Origin: Branchiostoma floridae
Lineage: Eukaryota > Chordata > Leptocardii > Amphioxiformes > Branchiostomatidae
Length of the DNA stretch: 64,000 nt
Assembly: GCF_000003815.2 (NCBI RefSeq)
Contig: NC_049990.1
Span: 8,540,890 to 8,604,889 of the forward strand
Reading direction: 5' to 3'
Notes under the pieces: generated by a model
Database searches by the model: none
Seen by the model: the letters and a program-made list of their open reading frames with translations, nothing else
What the model was told of the DNA's origin: nothing
Translations under genes and position numbers: made by a program
Part shown: positions 1-10,055 of the stretch, piece by piece
Position numbering within the stretch: the first letter of the stretch is position 1
How the letters are laid out: each line of letters starts with the position of its first letter

Positions 1-100
1 AAGCTGTTGTTGTATTATGTCTTAAGGCCGTCTAACGGTTATGCAAAACAAACAAAATATGTTGAAGAAGGTACTAGGGAAGGAACTGTTTGTTTTCCAG

Positions 101-825
101 GAACTTTCAGTAAGAATGAGGACCTCTCAGAGTTTGCCACCCTGGGCTGTTACCTGGAGTTTGACTTGTTTGGGATCGAGACATCACTTTATCAGTTGGC
201 TGTAGACTTTGACATGCCCAGCGATGCCCAGCGGATCCAGATGATCAACCATGTGATACAGGAGGGATGTGAGGATCGCGTGGTGATCGCACATGACTTG
301 GCCAACAAACACAGACTTGTAAGCTGGGCATGTTTTTTTTATCATTAAACATTTATAAGATTCACTGCAAATTGACGTTTTTGGTCACTTTTTTTTTTAC
401 TGGATTGTGATGACATATGTTTGTTTGTCTTTGACTTGAAAAGTTTAAGGTTGTACCCCTTAAGGAAGAAATCACGAGGAATCTTGTTTCATAATAATGT
501 AGAAAAAGAAGCTTACAGGCTGCACCATGTTCATTGGGGTTGTCAAGCATTGGGAATTCCCCAGTACAATGACCCTGTAAATACTGTGCATATCATCTGC
601 CTTCTCTGTCACCACCAGTGGAAGAATAGCTATTCAGTGAGCTTACTCAATCAATGTCATTTTCACTTTTCCCACTCATTTCCTCCTTAGATGCATTACG
701 GAGGCCATGGCTACTCCCACATCCTCCTCAACGTTGCACCCAAGATGCTGACAAGGGGCATCTCTCAAGAACAGGTGGACAAGATCCTCATCAACAACCC
801 CAGGAACCTTCTTACTTTTAAGTGA
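101..825 (+). CDS. PTER: Phosphotriesterase-related protein, C-terminal exons (partial)
   Basis: These are the last two exons of an amidohydrolase-superfamily protein (PTER family, metal-dependent TIM-barrel hydrolase); the rest lies upstream of the window. The first exon is 101-318: the acceptor AG is at 99-100 and the first two bases finish an Arg codon giving R-T-F. It encodes the family-typical [13 protein letters not shown] and a [12 protein letters not shown] segment whose HD probably includes a metal ligand. The donor is GTAAGC at 319. The last exon, 691-825, follows a pyrimidine tract ending in TTAG and encodes [12 protein letters not shown], then a C-terminus ending NLLTFK before TGA, closely matching vertebrate PTER. 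A poly(A) signal AATAAA is at 958-963. The match is to remembered family sequence, not a search. The open frame upstream of 101 is intron. Confidence 0.9.
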
Positions 826-1241
826 AGAACTGAAGAAATCTAATGTTCCTTATACATGTACTTTATATAGCATGCAAAAAAAAGACTGGTAAAGAAACTT
901 CAATAATGTGGCTACGATGTGTAAAACTAGTAGAACTGCGCTGTAACAGAAACGATGAATAAACATCCTTCGGATGTACATTTATGTTTATAAGTACAGG
1001 CAACCTGTATGTACAAGAGGTGAAAGGCAAACCTCTACATAAGGGCCACCTGGCTAATGTGACCATTTATGGATGGTCTCTTACATCTTTTTTCCATTGA
1101 CACAAGCATTAAGATCTTATAGTGACCACCTGTCCATGTAGACCACATTTCTTCAGTCCCTTGAGTGGTCTTCTTGGGCAGGTTTGACCGTTAAGTTTCT
1201 TATTATAATGAATCAGAATAAAGACATTATAAGTGATCTGG

Positions 1242-2179
1242 TCAGAAGTAAGTAAGTTTTGACAAGAAATGTTCCTCAGTTTCTGGCTGTTCAACATTTG
1301 CCATGTCAGCAGGAAGGCTGGCAAAGTGTTTCCTCATATTGTCCAGTGCTTTTTGGTTGATGCCGTGTGTTTGTTGTTCCCTGTCCAGTTCATCCTGTAG
1401 TGTCAGCACCCGTCGCTGCAACTCTCGAACTTCCTTCTCATACTTAAGTCTCATAGACTCCTCGCTCTTCAACTTAGCATCTTCAAGTTGTTGTTCTTGC
1501 ATCTGAAGACGTTGTTCCAGTTCACACCTCAGTAGTCTCTCTTTCTCAAAAGCAATTGTTGTTTCGTGTAGTTGCCTTTGCAGGTCGTCTTTGGCAACTT
1601 GCAACTCTTGCACATCTTCACTCAGTCCTGAGATTTTCCTGTGGCTTTTTGTCACCTCATTGCTTTGCTGATCAGAGTGTATTTTAAGCCTCTGTATTTC
1701 TTTCCTTGCTTCCTTCAATTGTTTGTACCTATTTTCCAACTGGTCCTCTTGTTCTTTGCACTTGCCTTCCAGTGTCTTGATCTGTTTGTTTGCCAAGTCT
1801 AAGATAGTGGTCAGCTTTCTGTTCTGATCCTTGGCAGCCCGGAAGACTTCTCGTAAGGTTTCTAGCTCCTGTTGTGTCCAGATACAGGACTCGTCCGGCC
1901 CCCCTCCCCACGATAATCGAGACACTCTTCCCGTAATTTGTCTTCCAGCAGACCACCATTCGATTCAGTTGATGTAGTTTCCCTTCCCCTTATTTCTGCA
2001 CCAAAATCCTCCAGTACTTTCTCGTAGACACGCCGTAACGTTGTAGGGGGAGGAGACCCCAGTTTGGTGCTGGAGTCCGTCTCGGAGGAGGGCGGTCCAC
2101 CTCCCGTAGAAAGCAGCTGGTCGGCTGTGTATCCAAAAGTGGGAGGGAAGAGATGTTCCACCCAGTGTCCCTCCGCCAT
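1242..2179 (-). CDS. CCDC160: CCDC160-like coiled-coil protein with a probable frameshift
   Basis: An intronless gene read from ATG 2177-2179. The N-terminal frame (about 92 aa, 2179 to about 1905) starts MAEGHW-EHLF-P-F, like the HWKENMFTPF start of vertebrate CCDC160. The second frame (about 1920 to 1242) is a long heptad-rich coiled coil rich in Glu, Gln, Lys and Arg, ending with a YEKEVRELQRRVLTLQDEL-type helix and a KALDNMRKHFASLP motif that mirrors the human C-terminus. The frames join only if one base is missing at the run CCCCCCTCCCC (+ strand about 1899-1909). The joined length, about 310 aa, fits the family (about 325 aa in human). This may be a sequencing error, an allele or a true disruption. 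The gene is divergent to ITM2. Molecular function is unknown; the coiled coil suggests a scaffold role. Confidence 0.75.
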
Positions 2180-2702
2180 TTTCTCAACAAATCTGACACT
2201 TGAAGATCCAAGTAACCTTTCTCTAATTACTACAGTGTCTGTTGAAGGTTAGCAGATACTTGATGCCGGTTAAACACAACAGTTAGCGTAGAAATAGCGT
2301 TTTCTTGGACTAGAAGTATAAAAACTCGAAAAAATTTGAAGTTGGGCGCCATCTTTGATATCCCGTCGGCCTCTAGTCGGACGATTCCACTTGTTGTCCA
2401 GGGTGTGATTATTTTAACAGGTGGTAAACAAATAAACGCAAAGTCAACAGGTCAAAATCATACGTTTGGGAAGCTAGTGTTAATTTTCTAGAGTTTCAAA
2501 TCTGAGGAAGGACAATCTATTCAAAGCCAAGCTGGTTAAATCCTTCAAAAACATGAGACAATCGTCTGACGACATCTACAATTAGTCACGTGACCTAATC
2601 AGAGGCCAAAGCAGAAGCTGACGGCAGAAGGAACGTTTCCTGCTTTCTGAGCGTCTTTCTGGCGGCCTTTCCTCCCGATTTTCCTCAGGAAAACACGAAA
2701 AG
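2180..2702. promoter_or_regulatory. Divergent promoter region between CCDC160-like gene and ITM2
   Basis: The 523 bases between the two start codons hold no open frame of note and must contain both 5' UTRs and promoters. No clear TATA box is seen. The perfect palindrome GTCACGTGAC at 2585-2594 is an E-box of the CLEAR type (bound by TFEB/MITF proteins in vertebrates), about 110 bases before the ITM2 ATG. The ITM2 start context is CGAAAAGATGG, with a purine at -3. Confidence 0.5.
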
Positions 2703-5700
2703 ATGGGGAAGATCACTCTAGCTAACCCCAGCGGGCAGAAGGATCCCATCAAGGATGTGAAAATCCCGATGGTAAGGGGCGTTTTTCTGTGTTGTCATTT
2801 TTGGCAGTGGTTGTTTCGTAAAAGGTGTCGGCCATTTTGTGTTGCGTTTGTGTTATCGCCAAAGATTTCGACTTTTAATCTGAGTTTCAGTTCTGGCCGA
2901 CCTGACACCTATTATCTTGATATTCGACGTCTTTAATAAGACGTGACATGGCTATTCAAACCTTCTAGTGATCTGTAAAGTAGTGCTGATTTGATTTGTG
3001 AAGAGGAAAACCCCCAAAGCTGTGTAAACCAAGAAAAATGATGTCGTGACCGCCACTTCTTCCCTGTTGGCAAGGATCCAACAAAATTTAAGCGTTACGA
3101 AACAGAAGAAATCCTCTGTGTCAAGGAAATGCTGCAGAATCCTTCAACTGTCATCTTACATAAGTTACATCTACGTGCTTTCTTTAAGAACACGTACCTT
3201 TAGTTATGTAAACAACCCATGTCGCAACGTCTTAGACCTCTTTGGTGTGTTAAAAAAGGGCACATGTGACGTTAAAGACATCATAGTACTCTTACTTTTT
3301 TTTTATTTCCTCATCTTCTTCGCCTTTTAAAGCATCAGAATGTAAACTAGTCATGTGGGGTGAGGAAAAGTTTAGTAAGTAAGGGTTAGCTAGTCAAGCA
3401 TAGATTTGTAGAACTCAGAGTCAGAGTCAGATTCTGAGTGACAGTCAGAAGTTCTGAACACCTGAGCTCAATGGCCACTGTCTCAGAAAACTGCAAAACC
3501 TTCTTACATTGTGAATAATCTTTACATAGAAAATGAAGTTCCCTTTCTCTAACTAGTTTAAGAGAAGGGGAATACCCATGGAAGTTATGGGTTGGAAAAT
3601 TGTGAACGCAGTTTCCTTGTTGTCGGGACAGTTTGTCACGAACAGTTCTCAGTAGGTGGGACCACACCTTTCTTTTGGCATAAATATATGCATCATTAAC
3701 TAGAAACCAACAGTTCCTGTCAGCTGAGATTTCATCTTGTAGGTTGACTTGCTCTGGTATTATGAATATGATAGTCCTAGTCCTGGAATGATAGTCCTAG
3801 TGTTCTAGGAATGATAGTCCTAGTCCTGGAATGATAGTCCTAGTCCTGGAATGATAGTCCTAGTGTTCTTGAAATATGTCTTTTTTCGTGTGTACATGTA
3901 CATGTACATGTACATGTCTTGATTGCTTTCTACTAGATAAGTTGATATGAAAGAAGAGATTGTTATGCATTTGTTTCTTTTTTGTGCAGAATGTGAGAAA
4001 AATTAAGTTATGAGTGATGTTTCATAACTAAGCATCATTATAAAACCATTGTTATATAATAAAGTGTCAACCATTTGTACATCGATGTAATGTTAGGCTG
4101 TTGAGTTAATGTGAAAATGTCTAGACCATATACCCTCCCACGAGTATAATGGCATAATTCGCAGTCAACCATTTTACCCTTGTGTACGTGGGACGCATGT
4201 TATACATGATTTATAAAGCATTAGATTGGTCTAGTGGATATTCAAGAAAAACAAACCCATCGCAAAAGCAACGTCATGATTTCTTTTTACACGGTCTTGT
4301 TTCATATTGTTCTGCATGGAAGAGAAGTGAAGGAAAAACCAGCTTGGGTACATGTACAAAATGATGTCATATGTTGTATAAATTCTTAACAGATATAAAA
4401 GTCACATTCAGGAAGCAAACATCATAAAGACAAGTGAAAAGGTGGAAACAAAAGGAGGCTGAAAAATAGATGAAGCTAAAATAAGTCACGCAGTCACAAA
4501 TCACGACGTCATGAAGGATTGATGTCATATCAATTGTTATGTTGATGAATTTCAGAAAGTTAGACATCCAGGACGTTGCTTGAGTAATTGCTATTTGGTA
4601 TATCTTATTACCTCAGGTAATAAGATATACCAAATAGCAATTACTCAAGCAACTGGATATGATTTTAGAAATGGTGAGATGTTACAGGCAGAATCCACTA
4701 CCTTACGTCAGTAACACTGAACTTGATGAATCAATTGTTATTAGAACATTACTTGCTGCTTTTGCAGCATGACGCAGCAAAATGTACTGAGGTGTGGTCT
4801 GACTTAAGTTGTAGAGTCAAGCATCATTGCCGTCCACAAAGCTAGAACACTCAACCACTTTCATGCACACACAGTCTCTAGAGGTCACATATGGCTAGCT
4901 TCTGAAGGGGAAGCAGGTGAACCTCTTCAGATGTGCAGAAAAGGAAGGAGTGGGTAAAATGAATCTTCAAGTAGATGTTTGGGTAGAAAATCGTGATGAT
5001 TTCTGACCACAGCGGGGTTTTCTGACAGTCCTTTACTTAAGTTAACCCCAGTAGACATGACTGTAAGTTTTTTCCACCCCAACATCTGCTTGGACATCAG
5101 GTAGAACTGCGTTTGTTCCAGACATTTGTCTGACTCTGAGTCTGTTTTTGGCAGCACTTCGGCCATTGGGCCCTGGGAATTGTCTAGCTAGCCTGCTGCA
5201 GTGCAGTATTGAGATCACAGTATTACATACATTTATACATGTTGCTTACTTATGCATTAAATGATGAAAGTGTTTGATCTCTCAACAACATGTATAGTTA
5301 TATTCATTCTTTGTCTGCCAAGGACAGAACTACTAGTTTTGCAAACCATACATGTTGTTACATCATGTTTGGCTACTGTATTAAACTTTTAAAAAGCCAT
5401 CTTAATCAGAAATGTAAAACTGTTGAATCATTCAACAGTGACATCATGTTATCTATGGATTTTGTATGGATTTTCACACAATATGATGTTGTAAAGAAGA
5501 CATTAAGGGCAACGAAAAGCATCACATTGATCGTACTGAGAGCTGTTTTAATTTCCTAAAGTGTGGTATCACCTTGGGGATGGGGTACATTGATAGTGCT
5601 GACTGGAAGCTAACAACATGCTGTCAAAACGTCAAAGTAGTAGACTCAATACGTACCAGGCACGCAGCTGTCCAAAGTCAAAAATTTGATGAAGGTGTAT

Positions 5701-8700
5701 GACACTGTTCCTCTTTCACTGGTGGTTTCCCCTTCAGTTTAATACGTAAAACCTTAATTTGGGAACACGTAATACTTTCTTATCCAAACTGACTGAACCG
5801 TAAATGTATTTTCCACTGTTTGTTTAGACTAGAGTTACATTTTATTTTGATGTTATGTCTAGACACATGTAACACAAAACATGATGATACAAAACTCAAG
5901 TAGGTATTAAGTTCTGAGAAGGTGTTAACAAAGAAAGTCTAAGGTAAATACAATGCCATCACATAGACATCAGAAGGTAATCAGTTCCAATTCAATTACT
6001 TGTTTTTGGTTGTTATTGATACTTAATCCTTGATATCATGTGACTGTAGGTCTAGTGGGCGTTGTTAATTTGTCTAGCTTTAGGGCAATAACAGAACATG
6101 ATATACATATTGATGACAGTAAAATGGCACCAAGACAAGTAAAAGTACCAGTGTTCAGGGATTGAAATATTGGGTTCGCTCACACTTTTGTGGACCCTAA
6201 ATAATAGTAAATTGGAGCTTTGCATGGTAAATGTTGACCAAGGGTGCACCGGTGCTCCAAGATATTTGTATAGGATTACATACACAAAGGCACATTATCA
6301 TATAGTGCTTTGTATATTCATTTAACTAATACTAATATTAGCCTGTGTTGTGTTACTGAAGTTAGCTTAGGAATTTCAGATCCAAGCTCTGAAAAGAGGC
6401 ATAAGGTTTTGCTGACCGAAATGTTTTTCTGTGGACCTAAAATGTGTGTGCACTCATTCCCCAAAATGAATTTCCATCTCTGGTGTTCCTGTTCATATTA
6501 GATGCAACTGAGACAAATAACTAAATATGTCAAATTTGACATTTGTACCTAATGCTTAAAACAGCATTATTGCAATAACATGATGATGGTGTGTAACCTA
6601 CTGTAACTAGTGTAAGATTAGAAACCAGCAGATGGTGACAATGACCAAGTATAAAAAAGGTTACACAATTGAAGTCGTAACAAGTACTAACATTTGACCT
6701 ATGAACTCGGTACCCAGAAACCAGCTGACGGTGATGATGTGGAGACGGCGACCGTGGCGGTGACCCAGCCCATGCCTCGCTGCAGGAACGGCTGTACCTC
6801 CTGCATCATGTCTACAGATTGCACAATTAAACTCCTAACAAAACCATAAACATTTGCTGTATTACCCAGAAACCAGCAGAAGGTGATGATGTGGAGACGG
6901 CGACCGTTGCGGTGACCCAGCCCATGCCTCGCCGCAGGAACGGCTGTACCTCCTGCATCATGGCGCTCATCTGCATGCTGCTGGTGATCGGGGGCATCGC
7001 AGGGGGTCTCTTCCTGTACCGCCACTTTGGACGCCACAGGAAGGTACCATTAATCTTGAAATAAATGTCTACGTTGGTTTCATCTGGTCATTTTTGATGT
7101 GACCTTTCATGACACAATGAATATGTATGTCCAGTATATTACTCCTACAGAATTGTTTCAACCACAAACTTGAAACACTGTGAAAACCTTCTTCTCCTTC
7201 CCAGTGACATAAAAAATGTACAGTACTAAAGGGAACACAAATTTTTATTTATCATGGAAGCTCATCTGTGTTGGTAGTTGTAGATAGTACAATGCTTAAC
7301 TTTCTTCCAACACAAAAGTCACGGATCAAAATTTTATTTGTTTGAATATTTGTATTAAAATCCTTTCCTTGAAAACGTGTAAAGGGTAAATATGAGACAA
7401 GGTCCAATTTTACATGCAGATCATATATCTCAATCTTCCTTGACAACCCGGAGCTTTACTATACATTTTTCCATGTGTGTGTTTGTGTAGTTTATCGGGC
7501 GCTGCGGTGTGCGTTACAACAGCCACTACTACAACCGTGGGCAAGACCCGACCACCCCTCGTGCCCAGTGGGCCATGCTGGAGGAGGATGTGGAGGTGGA
7601 CATTGATGGGGAGTATGAGCGCATCGAGGTCCCCGACTTCGACAAGTGCAACCATGCCACTGTCCTACATGACTTCAGGAGGGTAGGTACCGTGTGTTAT
7701 GTGTGAAATGTGTGTGGAGGTGGACATTGATGGGGAGTATGAGCGCATCGAGGTCCCCGACTTCGACAAGTGCAACCATGCCACCGTCCTGCATGACTTC
7801 AGGAGGGTAGGTACCGTGTGTTATGTGTGAAATGTGTGTGGAGGTGGACATTGATGGGGAGTACGAGCGCATCGAGGTCCCTGACTTCGACAAGTGCAAC
7901 CATGCCACTGTCCTGCATGACTTCAGGAGGGTAGGTACCATTTGTTGTGTGTGAAATGTGTGTGGAGGTGAACATTGATGGGGAGTATGAGCGCATCGAG
8001 GTGCCCGACTTCGACAAGTGCAACCATGCCACTGTCCTGCATGACTTCAGGAGGGTAGGTACCGTGTGTTATGTGTGAAATGTGTGTGGAGGTGGACATT
8101 GATGGGGAGTATGAGCGCATCGAGGTCCCCGACTTCGACAAGTGCAACCATGCCACTGTCCTGCATGACTTCAGGAGGGTAGGTACCATGTGTTATGTGT
8201 GAAATGTGTGTGGAGGTGGACATTGATGGGGAGTATGAGCGCATCGAGGTCCCCGACTTCGACAAGTGCAACCATGCCACTGTCCTGCATGACTTCAGGA
8301 GGGTAGGTTCTGTGTGTTATGTGTGAAATGTGTGTGGAGGTGGACATTGATGGGGAGTATGAGCGCATCGAGGTCCCCGACTTCGACAAGTGCAACCATG
8401 CCACCGTCCTGCATGACTTCAGGAGGGTAGGTACCGTGTGTTATGTGTGAAATGTGTGTGGAGGTGGACATTGATGGGGAGTATGAGCGCATCAAGGTCC
8501 CCGACTTCGACAAGTGCAACCATGCCACTGTCCTGCATGACTTCAGGAGGGTAAGTACCATGTGTTGTGTGTGAAATGTGCTAAAAGCCTTGCCTGTAGT
8601 AAGTTGAGTGACAGCTATCTGCTAAAAGATACCAGATTTGACTTCGTGCAAAGTACGGACAGTTATTAATGGCCCAAGTGCTCTCTAACCGTGTATGTTT

Positions 8701-10055
8701 GTTATTTCCACAGCAACTGACTGCATTCAAGGACTGGGACCACATGAGGTGTTTCGTGATGGCGCTGAATGAGTCGGCCGTGTCCCCCCCACGCAGCCTG
8801 TTCGACCTGCTGATGCGCATTAGCGTATGTCGTACTTTTCACTTCTTCAGCTTGACATAAAACTGTTGTTTCACTTTCATGAATGTGTGTACTGTAAATC
8901 AACAAATAAACAGAATGTTCTGTACATGGCAGGGCTTGAAATTATCATTGTCCTAATGGCAAGGGGCCACAAAAATATGGCTTTTGACCACTTGATGTGT
9001 ACTTTTGGACAATTTTGGGACATAAAAATATCACATGGATGTGGCCAATGTAAGCCCAAACTTGTTAACCAAGTCTCTTCTAAAGTTCTGTTTATGTAGC
9101 AAAAATAAACTAGTGAAACACACTTTCTTCTGTAACTAAATGGCATGCTATTTATTCTAATAGGCTTTTTCATGCAAAAAACGTATGGGACAATTAAATC
9201 GTACCGGACTGTTTTAAAAATTCTTTTGGGGACAATATTGGGACAGTGGTGAAAAAAAGTTATTTTGAGGCCCACACTAAATGTCTCTTTGGACCAATAG
9301 GATGGAAGCTACATGCCGCAGGCCTATGTGAACCGTGAAGTGATGCGCGTGGTGCAGCCGCCGATCGCTGATACGGCCCAGCTGGGACAGTACATCCACG
9401 CCTTGTGCAGGGGTGTGGACACCTACAGGCTGGCCAGCATCAGGAAGAATGATGACGACCTGCGTCCAGGTTTGTATAGGCCGATCCTATACATCTACCT
9501 CTAGAGATGGGTACTGGTATACTGTGCTGGGACAAACCGCTTTTCCTTGTTGGACCGGTCTGAAAAAATCAGTGGACCGGATTTGGGACCGATCAGAAAA
9601 GGAATCAACAATCATGTCCAGGTTACGATCTGGACTTGGACCTGTGGACCTGAACTGTACTTTTACCTGAATTTTCTGTACTGGTACCTACCCCTGCCTA
9701 TGTCTGTCGAAGCTCAGATCTCTCAAAACTATACTGAACTATTCCAAACCATGCAGTTCTTGACAAAAGTAGCACATACAGTAGTAGTAGTATCCAGTAT
9801 TTGATTATACTGCTGCTGGGATCTCTGGCTTGGGTAGACAGCAGTCGTCTTCAAACCGCTCTTCCATGTGGCTCTGTCCAGCGGGCTCAACCTAGTTAGG
9901 CCGTACTTATTTGTTAACTTGCCAATTGTTTGACGTCCGGCTTTCTGTTCACAGAGGGTCACTACTTGGCTAAACGTGACACAGATGAGTGCGACAGCAT
10001 GCTGGGATACTACGCCGGAGGAAACGTCATCCCTGAGATATGTGTCAAGTTCTAA
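2703..10055 (+). CDS. ITM2: Integral membrane protein 2 (BRI family) with BRICHOS domain
   Basis: Type II membrane glycoprotein of the ITM2/BRI family. Six exons: 2703-2771, 6870-7043, 7491-7682, 8714-8824, 9301-9469, 9955-10055; all junctions are GT-AG and the frame is kept, giving 271 aa (vertebrate members about 263-267). Residues 1-45 are cytoplasmic; a membrane segment follows CTSCIM at about residues 48-72. The BRICHOS region spans about 135-235, starting near VPDFDKC and HDFRRQLTAF and including PRSLFDLL and SYMPQAYV. The motif LAKR then forms a probable proprotein-convertase site, releasing a 25-residue peptide with Cys at positions 5 and 22, the same spacing as human Bri23. Intron 1 (4.1 kb) contains a partial exon 2 copy; intron 3 begins with a donor-bearing minisatellite. 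AATAAA lies at 10265-10270. Which vertebrate paralogue is closest cannot be settled here. Confidence 0.92.
3769..3920. repeat. Short tandem repeats in ITM2 intron 1
   Basis: About five copies of a word of roughly 18-20 bases containing ATGATAGTCCTAGT run from about 3769 to 3868, some with a TGTTCT insertion. Just after, around 3893-3917, is a self-complementary TACATG repeat. Nothing coding is seen. The rest of the 4.1-kb intron, apart from the hairpin at 4575 and the exon 2 copy at 6718, is AT-rich unique-looking sequence. Confidence 0.7.
4575..4653. repeat. Perfect 39-bp inverted repeat (1-bp spacer)
   Basis: The left arm 4575-4613 and right arm 4615-4653 are exact reverse complements around a single C at 4614, so the transcript could form a 39-bp hairpin. 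The arm word (GCTTGAGTAATTGCTATTTG and its neighbours) belongs to a dispersed repeat also seen at about 32640-32706 and 55745-55835, where it runs straight into ATGTCTAACC. Here its flanks, GTTAGACATCCAGG on the left and TGGATATGATTTT on the right, show the element is in reverse orientation with an internal inverted duplication. Confidence 0.85.
6718..6810 (+). pseudogene. Partial upstream copy of ITM2 exon 2
   Basis: These 93 bases, preceded by the same TACCCAG acceptor, match the first 93 bases of exon 2 (6870-6962) with about four differences. The copy stops after the codons for TSCIM, before the membrane segment, and has no donor. It is probably a non-functional duplicated acceptor and exon fragment. 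One difference turns Arg CGC into Cys TGC. Confidence 0.85.
7589..8580 (+). repeat. 124-bp minisatellite spanning the ITM2 exon 3 donor, eight copies
   Basis: The last 94 coding bases of exon 3 plus the first 30 intron bases form a 124-bp unit present eight times without gaps. Donor GT dinucleotides start at 7683, 7807, 7931, 8055, 8179, 8303, 8427 and 8551. Seven donors read GTAGGT; the last reads GTAAGT, nearer the consensus. Copies differ by only a few bases, so the expansion is recent or homogenised. The first copy belongs to exon 3; reading past its donor meets TGA at 7704-7706. Confidence 0.97.

Noticed and set aside
7675-8561. Overlapping reverse-strand open frames of 77-88 codons across the ITM2 array
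   Set aside because: They are the same antisense shadow of the 124-bp repeat, repeated eight times; the sense strand encodes the known ITM2 exon.
7589-8580. CRISPR-like array of direct repeats
   Set aside because: Units are contiguous, without spacers, and contain an exon plus splice donor of an animal gene.
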